The notes: generated from the sequence alone by a model not told the origin. DNA of 64,000 nt from MPNP01 sp965116235 (GCA_965116235.1 OZ220496.1:1116001-1180000), one strand, 5' to 3'. Numbered from the stretch's first letter, positions 45,987 to 55,087 are shown. Translations and numbers: made by a program.

Positions 45987-46258
45987 GGTCTGTGATGTAT
46001 GAATTGTCGTCCAAATGTCCAAGTGAAATATGCAAAACGGTTGTCTTGTGCAGACGCACCGTATCAGAAAAATTTTCTCCAAGACCTTATGTCGCTGGCA
46101 TCTGTCAGTTCCGGGCGTAACCACGCCAGTTCGGAAGTTTGACTCGACAGAAATACCCGTAATCGGACGTTTGTGGGTGGCATAAAGGTTGATGTATATT
46201 GAACGAATGTTCATTTAGTCGGGATCGGTGATACGAGCAAAGATTCCAGGAGATCAAG

Positions 46259-46606
46259 TTGAATGGCTATCTGACAACCCACGTCCTCGACACCGCCAGG
46301 GGATGTCCGGCGGCCGGACTGAAGATATCCCTCTACAGGGCGGTTGGAGACAGATTGACCCTTCTTCGGCAGGCAACAACCAACAGCGACGGTCGTACGG
46401 ACCAGCCAATTCTGCCCAAAGAGGAGTTTGACTTGGGTGAATATCTGCTGGTGTTTGAAACAGGTGCCTATCAGACTTCCGTGAACCAAGGCAGCAAGGG
46501 GTTCTATAACACGATTCCCATTCGCTTTGCCATAACCGAGGATGATCATTACCATGTCCCGTTGCTGCTTTCGCCTCATGGCTATTCGACCTACCGCGGG
46601 AGTTGA
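46259..46606 (+). CDS. hiuH: 5-Hydroxyisourate hydrolase (transthyretin-like)
   Basis: This 115-residue transthyretin-fold enzyme hydrolyses 5-hydroxyisourate, the second step of urate breakdown. It has the conserved N-terminal LTTHVLDTARGCPAAGLKIS (catalytic His), an Arg-containing SDGRTDQPIL, and the C-terminal tetrapeptide YRGS, which is diagnostic for the enzyme as against true transthyretin. The start is TTG 46259 with AGGAG seven bases upstream; there is no in-frame ATG. The urate hydroxylase gene follows after 24 bp, giving a two-step operon. Its product would next need OHCU decarboxylase, not present in this window. Confidence 0.93.
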   Translation: MNGYLTTHVLDTARGCPAAGLKISLYRAVGDRLTLLRQATTNSDGRTDQPILPKEEFDLGEYLLVFETGAYQTSVNQGSKGFYNTIPIRFAITEDDHYHVPLLLSPHGYSTYRGS

Positions 46607-46630
46607 CAGGCGCGTTGCCTGATTCTGCGT

Positions 46631-47869
46631 ATGCTCGAGTTGGCGGTCATGGGGGAATGGCTGGAGTTTGTCTTCCGCTGGCTTCATGTCATTACCGCCA
46701 TCGCCTGGATTGGTTCCTCCTTTTACTTCATAGCTCTTGATCTGGGATTGCGTAAATCGCCCGCCCTCCCCGAGGGGGTTGGAGGAGAAGAGTGGCAGGT
46801 CCATGGCGGCGGTTTTTATCACGTGCAAAAATATCAGGTGGCACCCGCTGACTTGCCTCAGCATCTGACCTGGTTCAAATGGGAAAGTTACTCCACGTGG
46901 CTCAGTGGATTGGCTCTGATGGCCGTTCTCTACTGGTCCGGAGCCGAAATCTACCTCATAGACCGGAGCAAGGCCGATCTCGAACTGTGGCAAGCCATTG
47001 CACTCTCGGGCGGTTCATTGCTCATTGGCTGGCTTGTCTATGATTTCCTGTGCAAGACAAGACTCGGTGAGTCACCGACCCTGCTGATGATTCTGCTGTT
47101 CGTGCTTCTGGTCGTGATGTCATGGGGATACGACCAAATCTTCACCGGGCGGGCAGCCCTTCTTCACGTCGGTGCCTTTACCGCCACGATCATGACGGCG
47201 AATGTGTTCCTGATCATCATTCCCAATCAAAAGGTTGTCGTGAGGGACCTGCGTGAGGGGCGTGTTCCCGATCCCCGCTACGGTCAAATCGGCAAGCTCC
47301 GGTCAACCCACAACAACTATCTCACCCTGCCTGTCATATTCCTCATGCTGTCCAATCACTATCCGCTGTCTTTTGCCAGTGAATACAATTGGGTCATCTG
47401 CTCCCTGATCTTCCTGACGGGTGTCTTGATACGGCATTATTTCAACTCGGTTCATGCCCGCAAAGGTCACCCGCACTGGACCTGGGCATTAACGGCCATA
47501 ATCTTTATCCTCATCATGTGGCTTTCGGCCCTCAAGCCGCCCTATGAATCCGCATCGTCCTGGCAAGAAAACGGTTCCGAACTGACGGCAATGGACCCGG
47601 TTGAACTGGCCCAGGTCAAGGATATCGTCGATACCCGCTGCGTCGCCTGCCACAGCCAGAACCCATTGTGGGATGGATTCTTGTGGGCACCCAAGAACAT
47701 CATCCTTGAAACCGAAGAGCATGTCTTGCAGTATTCGGACAAGATATACCTTCAGGCTGTCATGAGCACTGCCATGCCGCCGGCCAATGTTACATTCATG
47801 ACGGCAGACGAACGAGCCGTGCTGGCCCGGTGGTATTCCGGCCTCGAAAAGCACTCGTTGCTTCGTTGA
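46631..47869 (+). CDS. puuD: Membrane urate hydroxylase PuuD with cytochrome c domain
   Basis: This 412-residue inner-membrane protein oxidises urate to 5-hydroxyisourate, passing electrons to the respiratory chain. About eight membrane helices fill the first 310 residues. The opening WLHVITAIAWIGSSFYFIAL, the QVAPADLPQHLTWFKWESY block and STHNNYLTLPVIFLMLSNHY are characteristic of PuuD. A C-terminal cytochrome c domain has one haem-binding motif, DTRCVACHSQNP. It is next to hiuH, its functional successor, in one operon. ATG 46631 is used; ATG 46649 is also possible. Confidence 0.95.
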   Translation: MLELAVMGEWLEFVFRWLHVITAIAWIGSSFYFIALDLGLRKSPALPEGVGGEEWQVHGGGFYHVQKYQVAPADLPQHLTWFKWESYSTWLSGLALMAVLYWSGAEIYLIDRSKADLELWQAIALSGGSLLIGWLVYDFLCKTRLGESPTLLMILLFVLLVVMSWGYDQIFTGRAALLHVGAFTATIMTANVFLIIIPNQKVVVRDLREGRVPDPRYGQIGKLRSTHNNYLTLPVIFLMLSNHYPLSFASEYNWVICSLIFLTGVLIRHYFNSVHARKGHPHWTWALTAIIFILIMWLSALKPPYESASSWQENGSELTAMDPVELAQVKDIVDTRCVACHSQNPLWDGFLWAPKNIILETEEHVLQYSDKIYLQAVMSTAMPPANVTFMTADERAVLARWYSGLEKHSLLR

Positions 47870-47916
47870 GAATACCGCCTGTTTCGATCAGTTAGCCAAG
47901 ATCAAGGGATATTTCA

Positions 47917-48921
47917 TTGCTTCAGGTTCATGCGTCCAAGCGATTTCAGGTTGTCGGCATCGGCAATGCCATAGTCGATGTTTTGTCGTCTGTCGATTAT
48001 GAGTTTCTTGATACACATGGAGTCGAAGCTGGAATCATGCAGCTGATCAATCTCGAACGCGCACAGGAACTCTACGGGCTGACTCAAAACGCCAAGGAGG
48101 TCAGTGGCGGTTCCGTTGCCAATACGGTGGCGGGCATGGCCATGCTAGGCATGCGAACGGCCTATATCGGCAAAGTGAAAGATGATCAGCTGGGAACCAC
48201 CTTTGCAAATGATATTCGATCGCTGGGGGCGACCTATGACACTGCTTTTGCCAACGACGCTGAACCCTATGAGACGGGTAGAAGCCTCATTCTGGTAACG
48301 CCCGATGGCGAACGCTCCATGAATACCTACCTTGGGGCATCGGAGTTTTTGTCGCCTGACGATATCGACCAGAACATCGTTGCCGATACCGAATGGCTGT
48401 ATCTGGAAGGGTATCGGTTTGACGGACCGGACAGCCAGGAAGCGTTTCGTCTGGCGATTGACTTGTGTCACAAGGCCGGCGGTCGAGTGGCCATAGCCCT
48501 TTCCGATCCGTTTTGCGTCAATCGACACCGGGCTGCCTTTCAGGACCTGGTTGAAAACAGTGTCGATCTCGTGTTTGGCAACCGGGCCGAAATTCTCTCG
48601 CTTTATCAAAGTGCGACGCTAGAGGAGGCCTTGACCAGACTTGATCGAGACGACCAAATCATTCTGACCACCCTGTCAAAAGACGGTGCATTGGGCATTC
48701 ATAATGGCGAGCACTACCATGTGAGTGCCGTGCCCACCGATATTGTTGATGCCACCGGTGCCGGTGATCAATTTGCGGCTGCATTCTTTTATGGTCTGGC
48801 TCATGGTGTTGACCTCAGACGAGCAATCCAGTTCGGCTGTATCGCCGCAAGCGAGGTCATTGATCACATTGGTCCACGGCCTGAAACCAACGTCCTTGAA
48901 CGCTTGCAGATGGCGAAGTAA
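47917..48921 (+). CDS. PfkB-family kinase, probably adenosine or ribo-sugar kinase
   Basis: This 334-residue ribokinase-fold enzyme has the N-terminal signature VVGIGNAIVDVLSSVD, the substrate block VSGGSVANTVAGMAMLGMRT, and the catalytic PfkB signature DIVDATGAGDQFAAAFFYGL with the base Asp. Alphaproteobacterial proteins with this exact opening are generally annotated as adenosine kinases. The start is TTG 47917 with an AAGGGA site eight bases upstream. It follows puuD by 47 bp, so it may be read through from the urate operon, which fits a purine role. Confidence 0.88.
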   Translation: MLQVHASKRFQVVGIGNAIVDVLSSVDYEFLDTHGVEAGIMQLINLERAQELYGLTQNAKEVSGGSVANTVAGMAMLGMRTAYIGKVKDDQLGTTFANDIRSLGATYDTAFANDAEPYETGRSLILVTPDGERSMNTYLGASEFLSPDDIDQNIVADTEWLYLEGYRFDGPDSQEAFRLAIDLCHKAGGRVAIALSDPFCVNRHRAAFQDLVENSVDLVFGNRAEILSLYQSATLEEALTRLDRDDQIILTTLSKDGALGIHNGEHYHVSAVPTDIVDATGAGDQFAAAFFYGLAHGVDLRRAIQFGCIAASEVIDHIGPRPETNVLERLQMAK

Positions 48922-49106
48922 CCACCGGACAGAAGAGATCATTGCCGAACTCTCCTACCCGGCAATTTACGAAATGGATTGAGCCAAGAGCACGAAAGCC
49001 CTTCAAGTGCTGGGGTGGGGATTGCTGAATGAAACCACGCAATTTATGGCAGATACCGCATAATCTTCATTCGTTTCGTTGTGTGCAATCCGAACATCTC
49101 CTGTCA

Positions 49107-49715
49107 TTATTGCCTCCTGTTGGATTGCAGAATGTTTTCGACCAACCTGTAGACGGTAGTGCCTGTTGAACGAGGCCAGTAATCGCAAGGTGGTGTGTCC
49201 CGTTGGCGGGCTCTCTTGATGGCATCGGCAATAATTGCACGAGTTATTTTCGATTTGTCTATACCCTTGTCGTAATTTGGTAGATGCTGCTTCAGTCTTC
49301 GGGAACAATCTTGGGAGCTGTTGACACCATTGCCATCCTCAAAATGCAGAAGCAGCCAGAATTCGAATTTGGGATGGCTCAGTGCAAGCTGATGGTTTGC
49401 AGCTTTCAGGGACCATTGATGCAACTGTTCCAGCTGTTTGTCAGTCCATTCGTCCTTATCGACAACCAGCCACGCTTCGTCTGACTCTGTCAGGCCCTGG
49501 TTTTTCAGATGGTCTTCCATCTTACGCAGCAGTCGGGGTGGTGCTGCACTGCTGCCAAGGCTGCGCTTGAGACATTTCACTTTAATGAGTGAGTGAGGAT
49601 CATTGAAAATATCAAAGTACTGAGGTTCCGTTTTTGTGCCTTCAACAGCCAAAATGAAGAAATTGCGATAGCGACGCTTTCCCAGTGGTCGGCTGAGTTT
49701 CCTTCTTCGCGGCAT
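49107..49715 (-). CDS. RloB-like protein of an abortive-infection pair
   Basis: This protein of about 202 residues starts MPRRRKLSRPLGKRRYRNFF. It carries FILAVEGTKTEPQYFDIFN, a TOPRIM-like acidic first strand, then EAWLVVDKDEWT (second acidic pair), ALSHPKFEFWLLLHFED and a long basic helix. This is the RloB family, usually encoded after an AAA ATPase in type I restriction loci and in AbiL-like phage defence systems. The start ATG 49715 has GGAG eight bases upstream and lies 13 bp after the ATPase stop; the longer frame to 49880 runs over the ATPase gene. The protein is expected to be the nuclease or toxic partner (inference). Confidence 0.88.
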   Translation of the reverse strand: MPRRRKLSRPLGKRRYRNFFILAVEGTKTEPQYFDIFNDPHSLIKVKCLKRSLGSSAAPPRLLRKMEDHLKNQGLTESDEAWLVVDKDEWTDKQLEQLHQWSLKAANHQLALSHPKFEFWLLLHFEDGNGVNSSQDCSRRLKQHLPNYDKGIDKSKITRAIIADAIKRARQRDTPPCDYWPRSTGTTVYRLVENILQSNRRQ

Positions 49716-49728
49716 CAAGGACGCTCCT

Positions 49729-51039
49729 TCAGTTCGGCAAGGGATTGTTCGACAAGATTCGAGGTATGCCTCCCAACCTTCCTTGGAGATAGCTTTTACG
49801 AATGTCCTTGTCGTAACGAACATCCTTATATTCACTGAATGAGAAAAGTTTGGAGTTGCCTTCACTGTCCCTTTCGGCAACCCACATTTCGTCTCTTCGC
49901 AAAAGCCCCTGATCCATCAAATGAACATCGTGGGTGGTTATCAGCAACTGTGCCCGGCCTTCAGCATTGCAGGTTGTCAGATATGCTTCAACTAGTTGCC
50001 GTGTCAGTAAGGGATGAAGACTTCGGTCGAGTTCATCAATAAAAATGACCTTCTTGGCGCACGTGGCTTCAAGAAATGCCGGTAGCAAGTCAATCAACCT
50101 TTTCGTGCCATCCGATTCCTGATGGAAGTCAAATTTCATTTCTGCTCCATCGCTTGCAGAATGAAATGTGACCAGTTTTTTGGCGACAAGTTCCCCATCT
50201 TTTCTTGAAACAGCAAGCCGCTGGTATGGCGTTGGTCCGTGCACAGTCGTAGTCATGCCCTCCTTGACACTTGCCTGTATACGGCTTTCTACTTCTGACG
50301 GGAATGGGATTAAGTGGAAAGGTATTTCCTCTCCGCCCAAACGTGAAATACCGGTATCAAGTTTTGGCAAAATCTCGTTGGTGAAGTTGTGCAAAGGGTC
50401 CCCATCATTAAGATATGCTTCAAACATTCTAAACTTTGACTCAGGAGCAACTAGAACCAGAGCATTCTTGATCCAGTTGTAGACAGGACGGAAGACCTCG
50501 ATTTTCTGATCCACCGAATTAGTCAGAAACAGCTGATTGTCCCGTGTTCCTCTAAAAACAAAACCCAAGAACTTTTTGTCCTTGCCGAGGTTGGGAGCAA
50601 AATTTATGCTGTCCTTGCTCCGTTCATACAAAATCACCTCCCGGCTACTGGTGATTCGAACCAGTTTTTCGTGCACGACGGCCTTTCGTGTGACAACAAA
50701 GCTGAATTCATAGAAGATTTCATCAACCAGCAATTCAAGCCTAAAATGGGTGGGCTTTTCGATATGAGTACTGTCAAGTAGAAAGGGCTCAAAAACGATA
50801 GGGTCGTCTACTTTGGTACCCGTAACAACCAGTCTTTTGACAAAGTCCAGAGCCTTGAAAAAGTTGGTTTTGCCAGAAGCATTCCCTCCGTAGATTGCCG
50901 CAATTGGCAAAACTCTGGTTTGATATTTGGCGACTTTGGCAATCCGATCTCCATGTTGCCTTTCTCGGCTGGCTATCATGGAGAAGGAAACTGGATCACG
51001 AAAGGACATCCAGTTTTCAACCGAAAAACTTATTAGCAT
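49729..51039 (-). CDS. ABC-class ATPase of the RloA/AbiLi type
   Basis: This 436-residue overcoming-lysogenization-defect-like ATPase starts ISFSVENWMSFRDPVSFS, with P-loop AAIYGGNASGKTNFFKAL, the helical insertion typical of AAA_15/AAA_21 proteins, the signature-like DFHQESDGTKRLIDLL, Walker B AKKVIFIDELDRSLHPLL and the switch His in LLITTHDVHLMD. Such ATPases sense phage infection and release a toxic partner, as in AbiL and PARIS. The RloB gene follows after 13 bp with a good ribosome site, so the two form an operon. The genes look complete. This is the one recognisable intact anti-phage pair in the window. Confidence 0.9.
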   Translation of the reverse strand: MLISFSVENWMSFRDPVSFSMIASRERQHGDRIAKVAKYQTRVLPIAAIYGGNASGKTNFFKALDFVKRLVVTGTKVDDPIVFEPFLLDSTHIEKPTHFRLELLVDEIFYEFSFVVTRKAVVHEKLVRITSSREVILYERSKDSINFAPNLGKDKKFLGFVFRGTRDNQLFLTNSVDQKIEVFRPVYNWIKNALVLVAPESKFRMFEAYLNDGDPLHNFTNEILPKLDTGISRLGGEEIPFHLIPFPSEVESRIQASVKEGMTTTVHGPTPYQRLAVSRKDGELVAKKLVTFHSASDGAEMKFDFHQESDGTKRLIDLLPAFLEATCAKKVIFIDELDRSLHPLLTRQLVEAYLTTCNAEGRAQLLITTHDVHLMDQGLLRRDEMWVAERDSEGNSKLFSFSEYKDVRYDKDIRKSYLQGRLGGIPRILSNNPLPN

Positions 51040-51724
51040 TTAAGAGCCTTTAACAATGATATATCTCATAAATTATAAGAGATTTAGAAAAAATCATAAA
51101 CATATCAGTATTTAATGAGATATTTTCTCTTGAATGGGTTAAAAACCTTTGAAGATTATGTGATTTGGGCGTTACAGTTGGCGAGAGCATCCAATATAGC
51201 TTTCGGGATAGCCAAAGCTGTTGGCAGTGGGCTGTCCGAATGATTCTTGTAATTCAATTTTACTCTACGCGCTGACATCCCTCGGTTATGTTTATTTTGA
51301 GGCGTAATTCGTGGCTGCCGCTAAAAACAATATTTCTTGACTCCTGACTGCATTGCACACCTGCTCTTTCCTTGCGAAGAATGGCCTTGGAGGTATTGAA
51401 TTGCTTGATTCAAACTCTACATCCTCGATCTTCGATTTTTTGAGGGGCCGGCATAAGACGCTTGATTAGGCTGACCATAATCAACACGACTGCCATCAAG
51501 ACTCTGGTCATTGACCCGGAATCGAGGAATAGCATTGAGAACCTTCTTCGCAAGACAAAAACAGGTGTATGGTGCAGTCAGGGTCACTCCGCAGGTGACA
51601 GACGCCCAGGTCTTTACACTCTTGCAGCAGAAAGGCGGAACCTGGTTCCCGGACCCGGATCGGACGGAGCCGGACGACGCTCCCGCCGCTATTGCGGCTT
51701 CGGCAGGGTACTGGCTTTCTGCTC
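51040..51724. other. Intergenic, A+T-rich, possible debris
   Basis: This is 685 bp. The left half is very A+T-rich and is probably the promoter of the RloA-like gene. In the right half a plus-strand frame (51511 on) has a plausible stretch (LQQKGGTWFPDPDRTEPDDA) but runs antisense into the ATPase-ankyrin gene and is not called. Confidence 0.4.
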
Positions 51725-53254
51725 TTAGGTCGGCGTTTCATCCCGGTGAGCCGACAGGACATCCCGGGCATCCCCAGCCGCGAACTGGGTGGCGACGTCT
51801 AGGGGCGTCTGGCCCCATTGATCCGAAATTATCGGATCGGCGCCATGCTCCAGCAGCAGGGATACGGCGGCGGGCCAGTTGTTCTGGGCAGCAAGATGAA
51901 GCGGGGTTCGCCCCCATGCATCGATAGCATTGACGTCATGGCGGGCACAGCCCTGGCGGATACCCTGGATGTGTCCCAGCATGGCTGCGGCATGCAGGCG
52001 GTTGCCGGTCTGCGCCACGGCAAATGACCGCAGGGATGGAATCGGACATTCATAAAGGAGAGTGCCGTCCAGGGGCGACACATGTTCGTCCAACAGGCCC
52101 AGACGCAGCATGGTCGTGAATTCCTGGCTACGCGTACGCGTGGCCGAGGCGGATAGGGTGGCGTGCAGGACATCCTCGACCTCATCCGCGATCAGGCCCT
52201 CGCGTCCCAGAGCGGCCATCGCTTGACCGATGAGTCGGGGGCGGCCCTGCCAAGGACCGAAACGTGCTCGATAATAGGTCTGGCGCTGTTGGACTGCATC
52301 TGCCTGCACGTCCCACCGATCGACATTGTCCAGAAGCCCGTCATGAGTCATGACGTGCTGCCCCAGGGCATGGAGGCCGCCATAGAGATGAGCCGGCCAG
52401 CCCTGCGACCAGTTCCAGATGGTCTGGGTCCACAGAGTCCGGGCGGCGGGGCTGGCTTGGAGACTGAAAACGCGAAAGAAGGTCCTTGCGGCCTGGCTCA
52501 CATCATCCCTTGACAAGGGCTGGGGATAATAGACGGCAAAACCATTCATTCGTGACAGGCCGGCCTGCTGCAGGATTTGGGCGCTGGTAGACAGGCCGGC
52601 CAGCACCGGCAGGATCGGCAGGCCGTCACTGCCGCCCTCCAGATATTGCAGCACGCTCTTGGCCGACGGTGTCACGGTCTGGATCTCGTCGATCATGAGC
52701 AGAATGGCGCAGTTGGGTGGCAGCTGCGGCACGTCCGGCAATTCCGCCGGAGCAGCGGCGCCGGGTGACCAGCTGACGCCAGCCCCGATGCCGCCGGGTC
52801 CGGTGATCTGCAGACCGTTCAGGCGCTGGACGATCGGTCGCATCCGGGTCAGGACCGATCGCAATCCGGGACTGGGGCCGGCTTGCTCCATGTCGGTCAG
52901 CCGAGTCTTTATGCATGATGCGACATAGGCATGGCTCAAAAGATGCGCGTTGATGACCGGAACCGGGATGACATAGGGGTGGTTGGCCGCCCGGGCCGTC
53001 GGCGGATCGCATCTATTCTCCAAAGTGTTAAGAATGGACGTCTTGCCAATCCCGGGAACGCCCTGGATCAGCTGCATCTGGCCTTGGGCCGGACTCTTTC
53101 TATGACTGCGGGCTGGGTCATGGCGAGCAATGCGGTGCACCTTGCGCATGATGGTATCGATGATGTCGTCCCGGCCGACAAAGACGGGATTGAGCGAGCG
53201 ATCGCCATCGTCAAGAAACTTTTCGAGGGCGTCCCGTTGCAGCTGCGCGGCCAT
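51725..53254 (-). CDS. AAA ATPase-ankyrin repeat fusion, copy 4
   Basis: This is a 509-residue paralogue. It shows SLNPVFVGRDDIIDTIMRKV, a P-loop IQGVPGIGKTSILNTL (about 63), Walker B CAILLMIDEIQTV (about 181), LPVLAGLSTSAQI and QGWPAHLYGGLHALG. Then come FTTMLRLGLLDE and the hinge YECPIPSLRSFAVAQTG. It has only about two to three ankyrin repeats (NRLHAAAMLGHIQG, TPLHLAAQNNWPAAVSLLLE, TPLDVATQ), so it is shorter than copies 1 to 3. A low-complexity Gly/Ala/Pro segment lies between P-loop and Walker B. IS630 copy 2 begins about 110 bp upstream of its start codon. Confidence 0.88.
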   Translation of the reverse strand: MAAQLQRDALEKFLDDGDRSLNPVFVGRDDIIDTIMRKVHRIARHDPARSHRKSPAQGQMQLIQGVPGIGKTSILNTLENRCDPPTARAANHPYVIPVPVINAHLLSHAYVASCIKTRLTDMEQAGPSPGLRSVLTRMRPIVQRLNGLQITGPGGIGAGVSWSPGAAAPAELPDVPQLPPNCAILLMIDEIQTVTPSAKSVLQYLEGGSDGLPILPVLAGLSTSAQILQQAGLSRMNGFAVYYPQPLSRDDVSQAARTFFRVFSLQASPAARTLWTQTIWNWSQGWPAHLYGGLHALGQHVMTHDGLLDNVDRWDVQADAVQQRQTYYRARFGPWQGRPRLIGQAMAALGREGLIADEVEDVLHATLSASATRTRSQEFTTMLRLGLLDEHVSPLDGTLLYECPIPSLRSFAVAQTGNRLHAAAMLGHIQGIRQGCARHDVNAIDAWGRTPLHLAAQNNWPAAVSLLLEHGADPIISDQWGQTPLDVATQFAAGDARDVLSAHRDETPT

Positions 53255-53361
53255 TGGTCTCTCCGACTGTGGATTTCAGTTTCATGGTGTAGTCGTCAAG
53301 AACGATAGCAAGGTGCAGACGGGCTGTCAAGGTCCGGGGTAGGAATTTCATGGGAACGGCG

Positions 53362-54307
53362 ACGGTCGAGCGGGTGCGGCGGCGGTGTGTAGAGGAGGGT
53401 CTGGAGGCGGCCGTGGAACGCCGTGTGCCGGCGAACCGCAAGCCGCGCAAGCTGGACGGGCGGGGGAAGCCGCCCGGACGATGATCGCCGGATCGGACCC
53501 GCCGGAGGGACGTGCGGGCTGGACCTTGACCCTGCTGGGCAAGCGTCGGGTCGAGATGGGCGTGGTCGACCGCATCGCGACCGAAACGGTGCGGTGCACA
53601 TTAAAAAAACGCCTTGAAGCCGTGGCGGTCCCATCAATGGTGCATTCCACCCCGGAAGAATGCCGACTTCGTGGCGGCCATGGAGGATGTCCGGGATGTC
53701 TATCACCGCGATTTCAACGACGATACCGTCCGGGTGTGCGTGGACGAGGTGTCCAAGTAACGGACGAAGGAGGTACGTACGGTGGTGCCGATGGAACCGG
53801 GACAGCCAGCTCGCGTGGACTGCGAGTATGAACGCAACGGTACGGCCAACCGGTTCATGGTGTGTGCTCCGCTGCGGGGCTGGCGTCATGTGAAGGTCAC
53901 CGAGCGCCGGACCACGGCAGACTTCGTGACCCTGCTGGCGGACCTGATCCACTTTCCGAACCGGAAGATCGTGCTGGTGATGGACAATCGGAACACGCAC
54001 AAGCTGTCGAGCCTGTATCATGTCTATCCGCCCAAGGAGGCCCGGCGGCTGAGCCGCCACTTTGAGGTCCACCACACACCCAAGCACGGGAGCGGGCTGA
54101 ACATCGCGGAGAGCGAGATCAGCATTCTGAGCCGCCCGTGTCTGTCCCGGCGTCTGGCGGATCGGGAGACGCGGACCCGCGAGGTGGCGGCGTGGCCGGC
54201 GGCGATCAATGCGGACCCGCGTCCGGTGAAGTGGCGGTTTACGGCAGCCGAGGCGCGCATCAAGCGGCATTCGCTCTATCCATCAATTCAATAATGTCAG
54301 ACTACTA
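53362..54307 (+). mobile_element. IS630-family element, copy 2 (5'-truncated)
   Basis: From 53362 it is nearly identical to copy 1 from 38633 onward, so about 270 bp of the left end are missing. The right inverted repeat is kept (CAATTCAATAATGTCAGA then CTACTA). It has the same TAA after VCVDEVSK as copy 1. An intact frame from 53782 to 54294 then encodes the rest of the catalytic core: YERNGTANRFMVCAPLRGW, RKIVLVMDNRNTHKLSSLYH and GLNIAESEISILSR. It lies between copy 4 and an ankyrin fragment that it has truncated. Confidence 0.85.
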
Positions 54308-54604
54308 GAGGCCGGAGCCGAACGAGAGGCCATCGATCAATGGAGTCGTTCGGCCTTGCATATCGCCGCGCATGAAAATGCTGAAGAGGGTTTAGTTGCC
54401 CTTCTGGAGGCCGGGGCTAATCATCATGCGACCGACATGCAGGGAGAGACACCCCTCTATCACGCCGCCTCCGCGGACAGTGCACGTACGGTCGAGATGC
54501 TTATCGACGCTGATGCCAGCCCCAATGCTCGCAACCGGTTCGGCCAGATACCCCGTGCCCTTGCACCAGCGGACGGCGAGAGCCGTCCGCTTCTTATAAG
54601 ATGA
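54308..54604 (+). pseudogene. C-terminal remnant of a fifth ATPase-ankyrin gene
   Basis: Directly after the IS630 end the frame reads GAEREAIDQWSRSALHIAAH, LVALLEAGANHHATDMQGET, PLYHAASADSARTVEMLIDA and NARNRFGQIPRALAP to a stop at 54604. This aligns with the last three ankyrin repeats of copy 1 (for example QDQWGRTPLHLAAHDN). The orientation is opposite to copy 4, so it belongs to another gene whose ATPase part has been lost. Confidence 0.85.
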
Positions 54605-55066
54605 CGGTTGATTCCGACCCCAACGGTCTCGGTCTGTAAGCGGTGCTAATATCTTTTGAAGATAGGCTCGGATTGTGTGCTCGTTTGGTGGGTTCCTGAC
54701 TAATCAAATTCCAGATTGGTTTAGTTGATGCTGAATCCCCAAGAGGGAACGGACAGGGATGTCATGAAAGGGGCTTACAGGGATAAGTTGACACGGTGAT
54801 TCTGACCTAATGGAAGTGATCTCAAAACAGGACTTTGCTGGTGCACTCCAGAGAATTCAGTGCACGTCTGGCTCTACGGTCAGGGTCTGCCTTGAAGTTG
54901 TGGTCGAATCCAACCTATCGTCTGCAACAAGATCTTGGCAAGGCTGATTGTGATCAACCAGACCCAATGCCCGCATCGATGAAAATGACTTTATTAACTT
55001 GACTTTTCAAGCATCAAAATAATCGACTTAACAATTGACTGCGATATTGTAATTTGCTAGCAATGC
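54605..55066. other. Intergenic, nothing recognised
   Basis: This is about 460 bp between the ankyrin remnant and the FitAB operator, with no protein-like frame on either strand. The last 100 bp are A+T-rich and should hold the fitAB promoter. Confidence 0.4.
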
Positions 55067-55087
55067 TGTCATATATGAGATATGACA
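55067..55087 (+). promoter_or_regulatory. Palindromic operator of the FitAB module
   Basis: TGTCATAT-ATGAG-ATATGACA is a perfect eight-base inverted repeat with a five-base spacer. It ends 24 bp before the FitA ATG. FitA-type ribbon-helix-helix antitoxins bind such repeats with their toxin to autorepress (known for the family; inferred here). Confidence 0.7.

Noticed and set aside
49716..49880. Longer N-terminus for the RloB-like protein
   Set aside because: It runs through the end of the ATPase gene in another frame; a good ribosome site precedes ATG 49715.
53296..54270. 324-codon minus-strand frame, and the similar one at 38213-39160
   Set aside because: Both lie antisense to the IS630 copies, arise from their G+C-rich codon use, and contain no domain; the plus strand carries the recognisable transposase.
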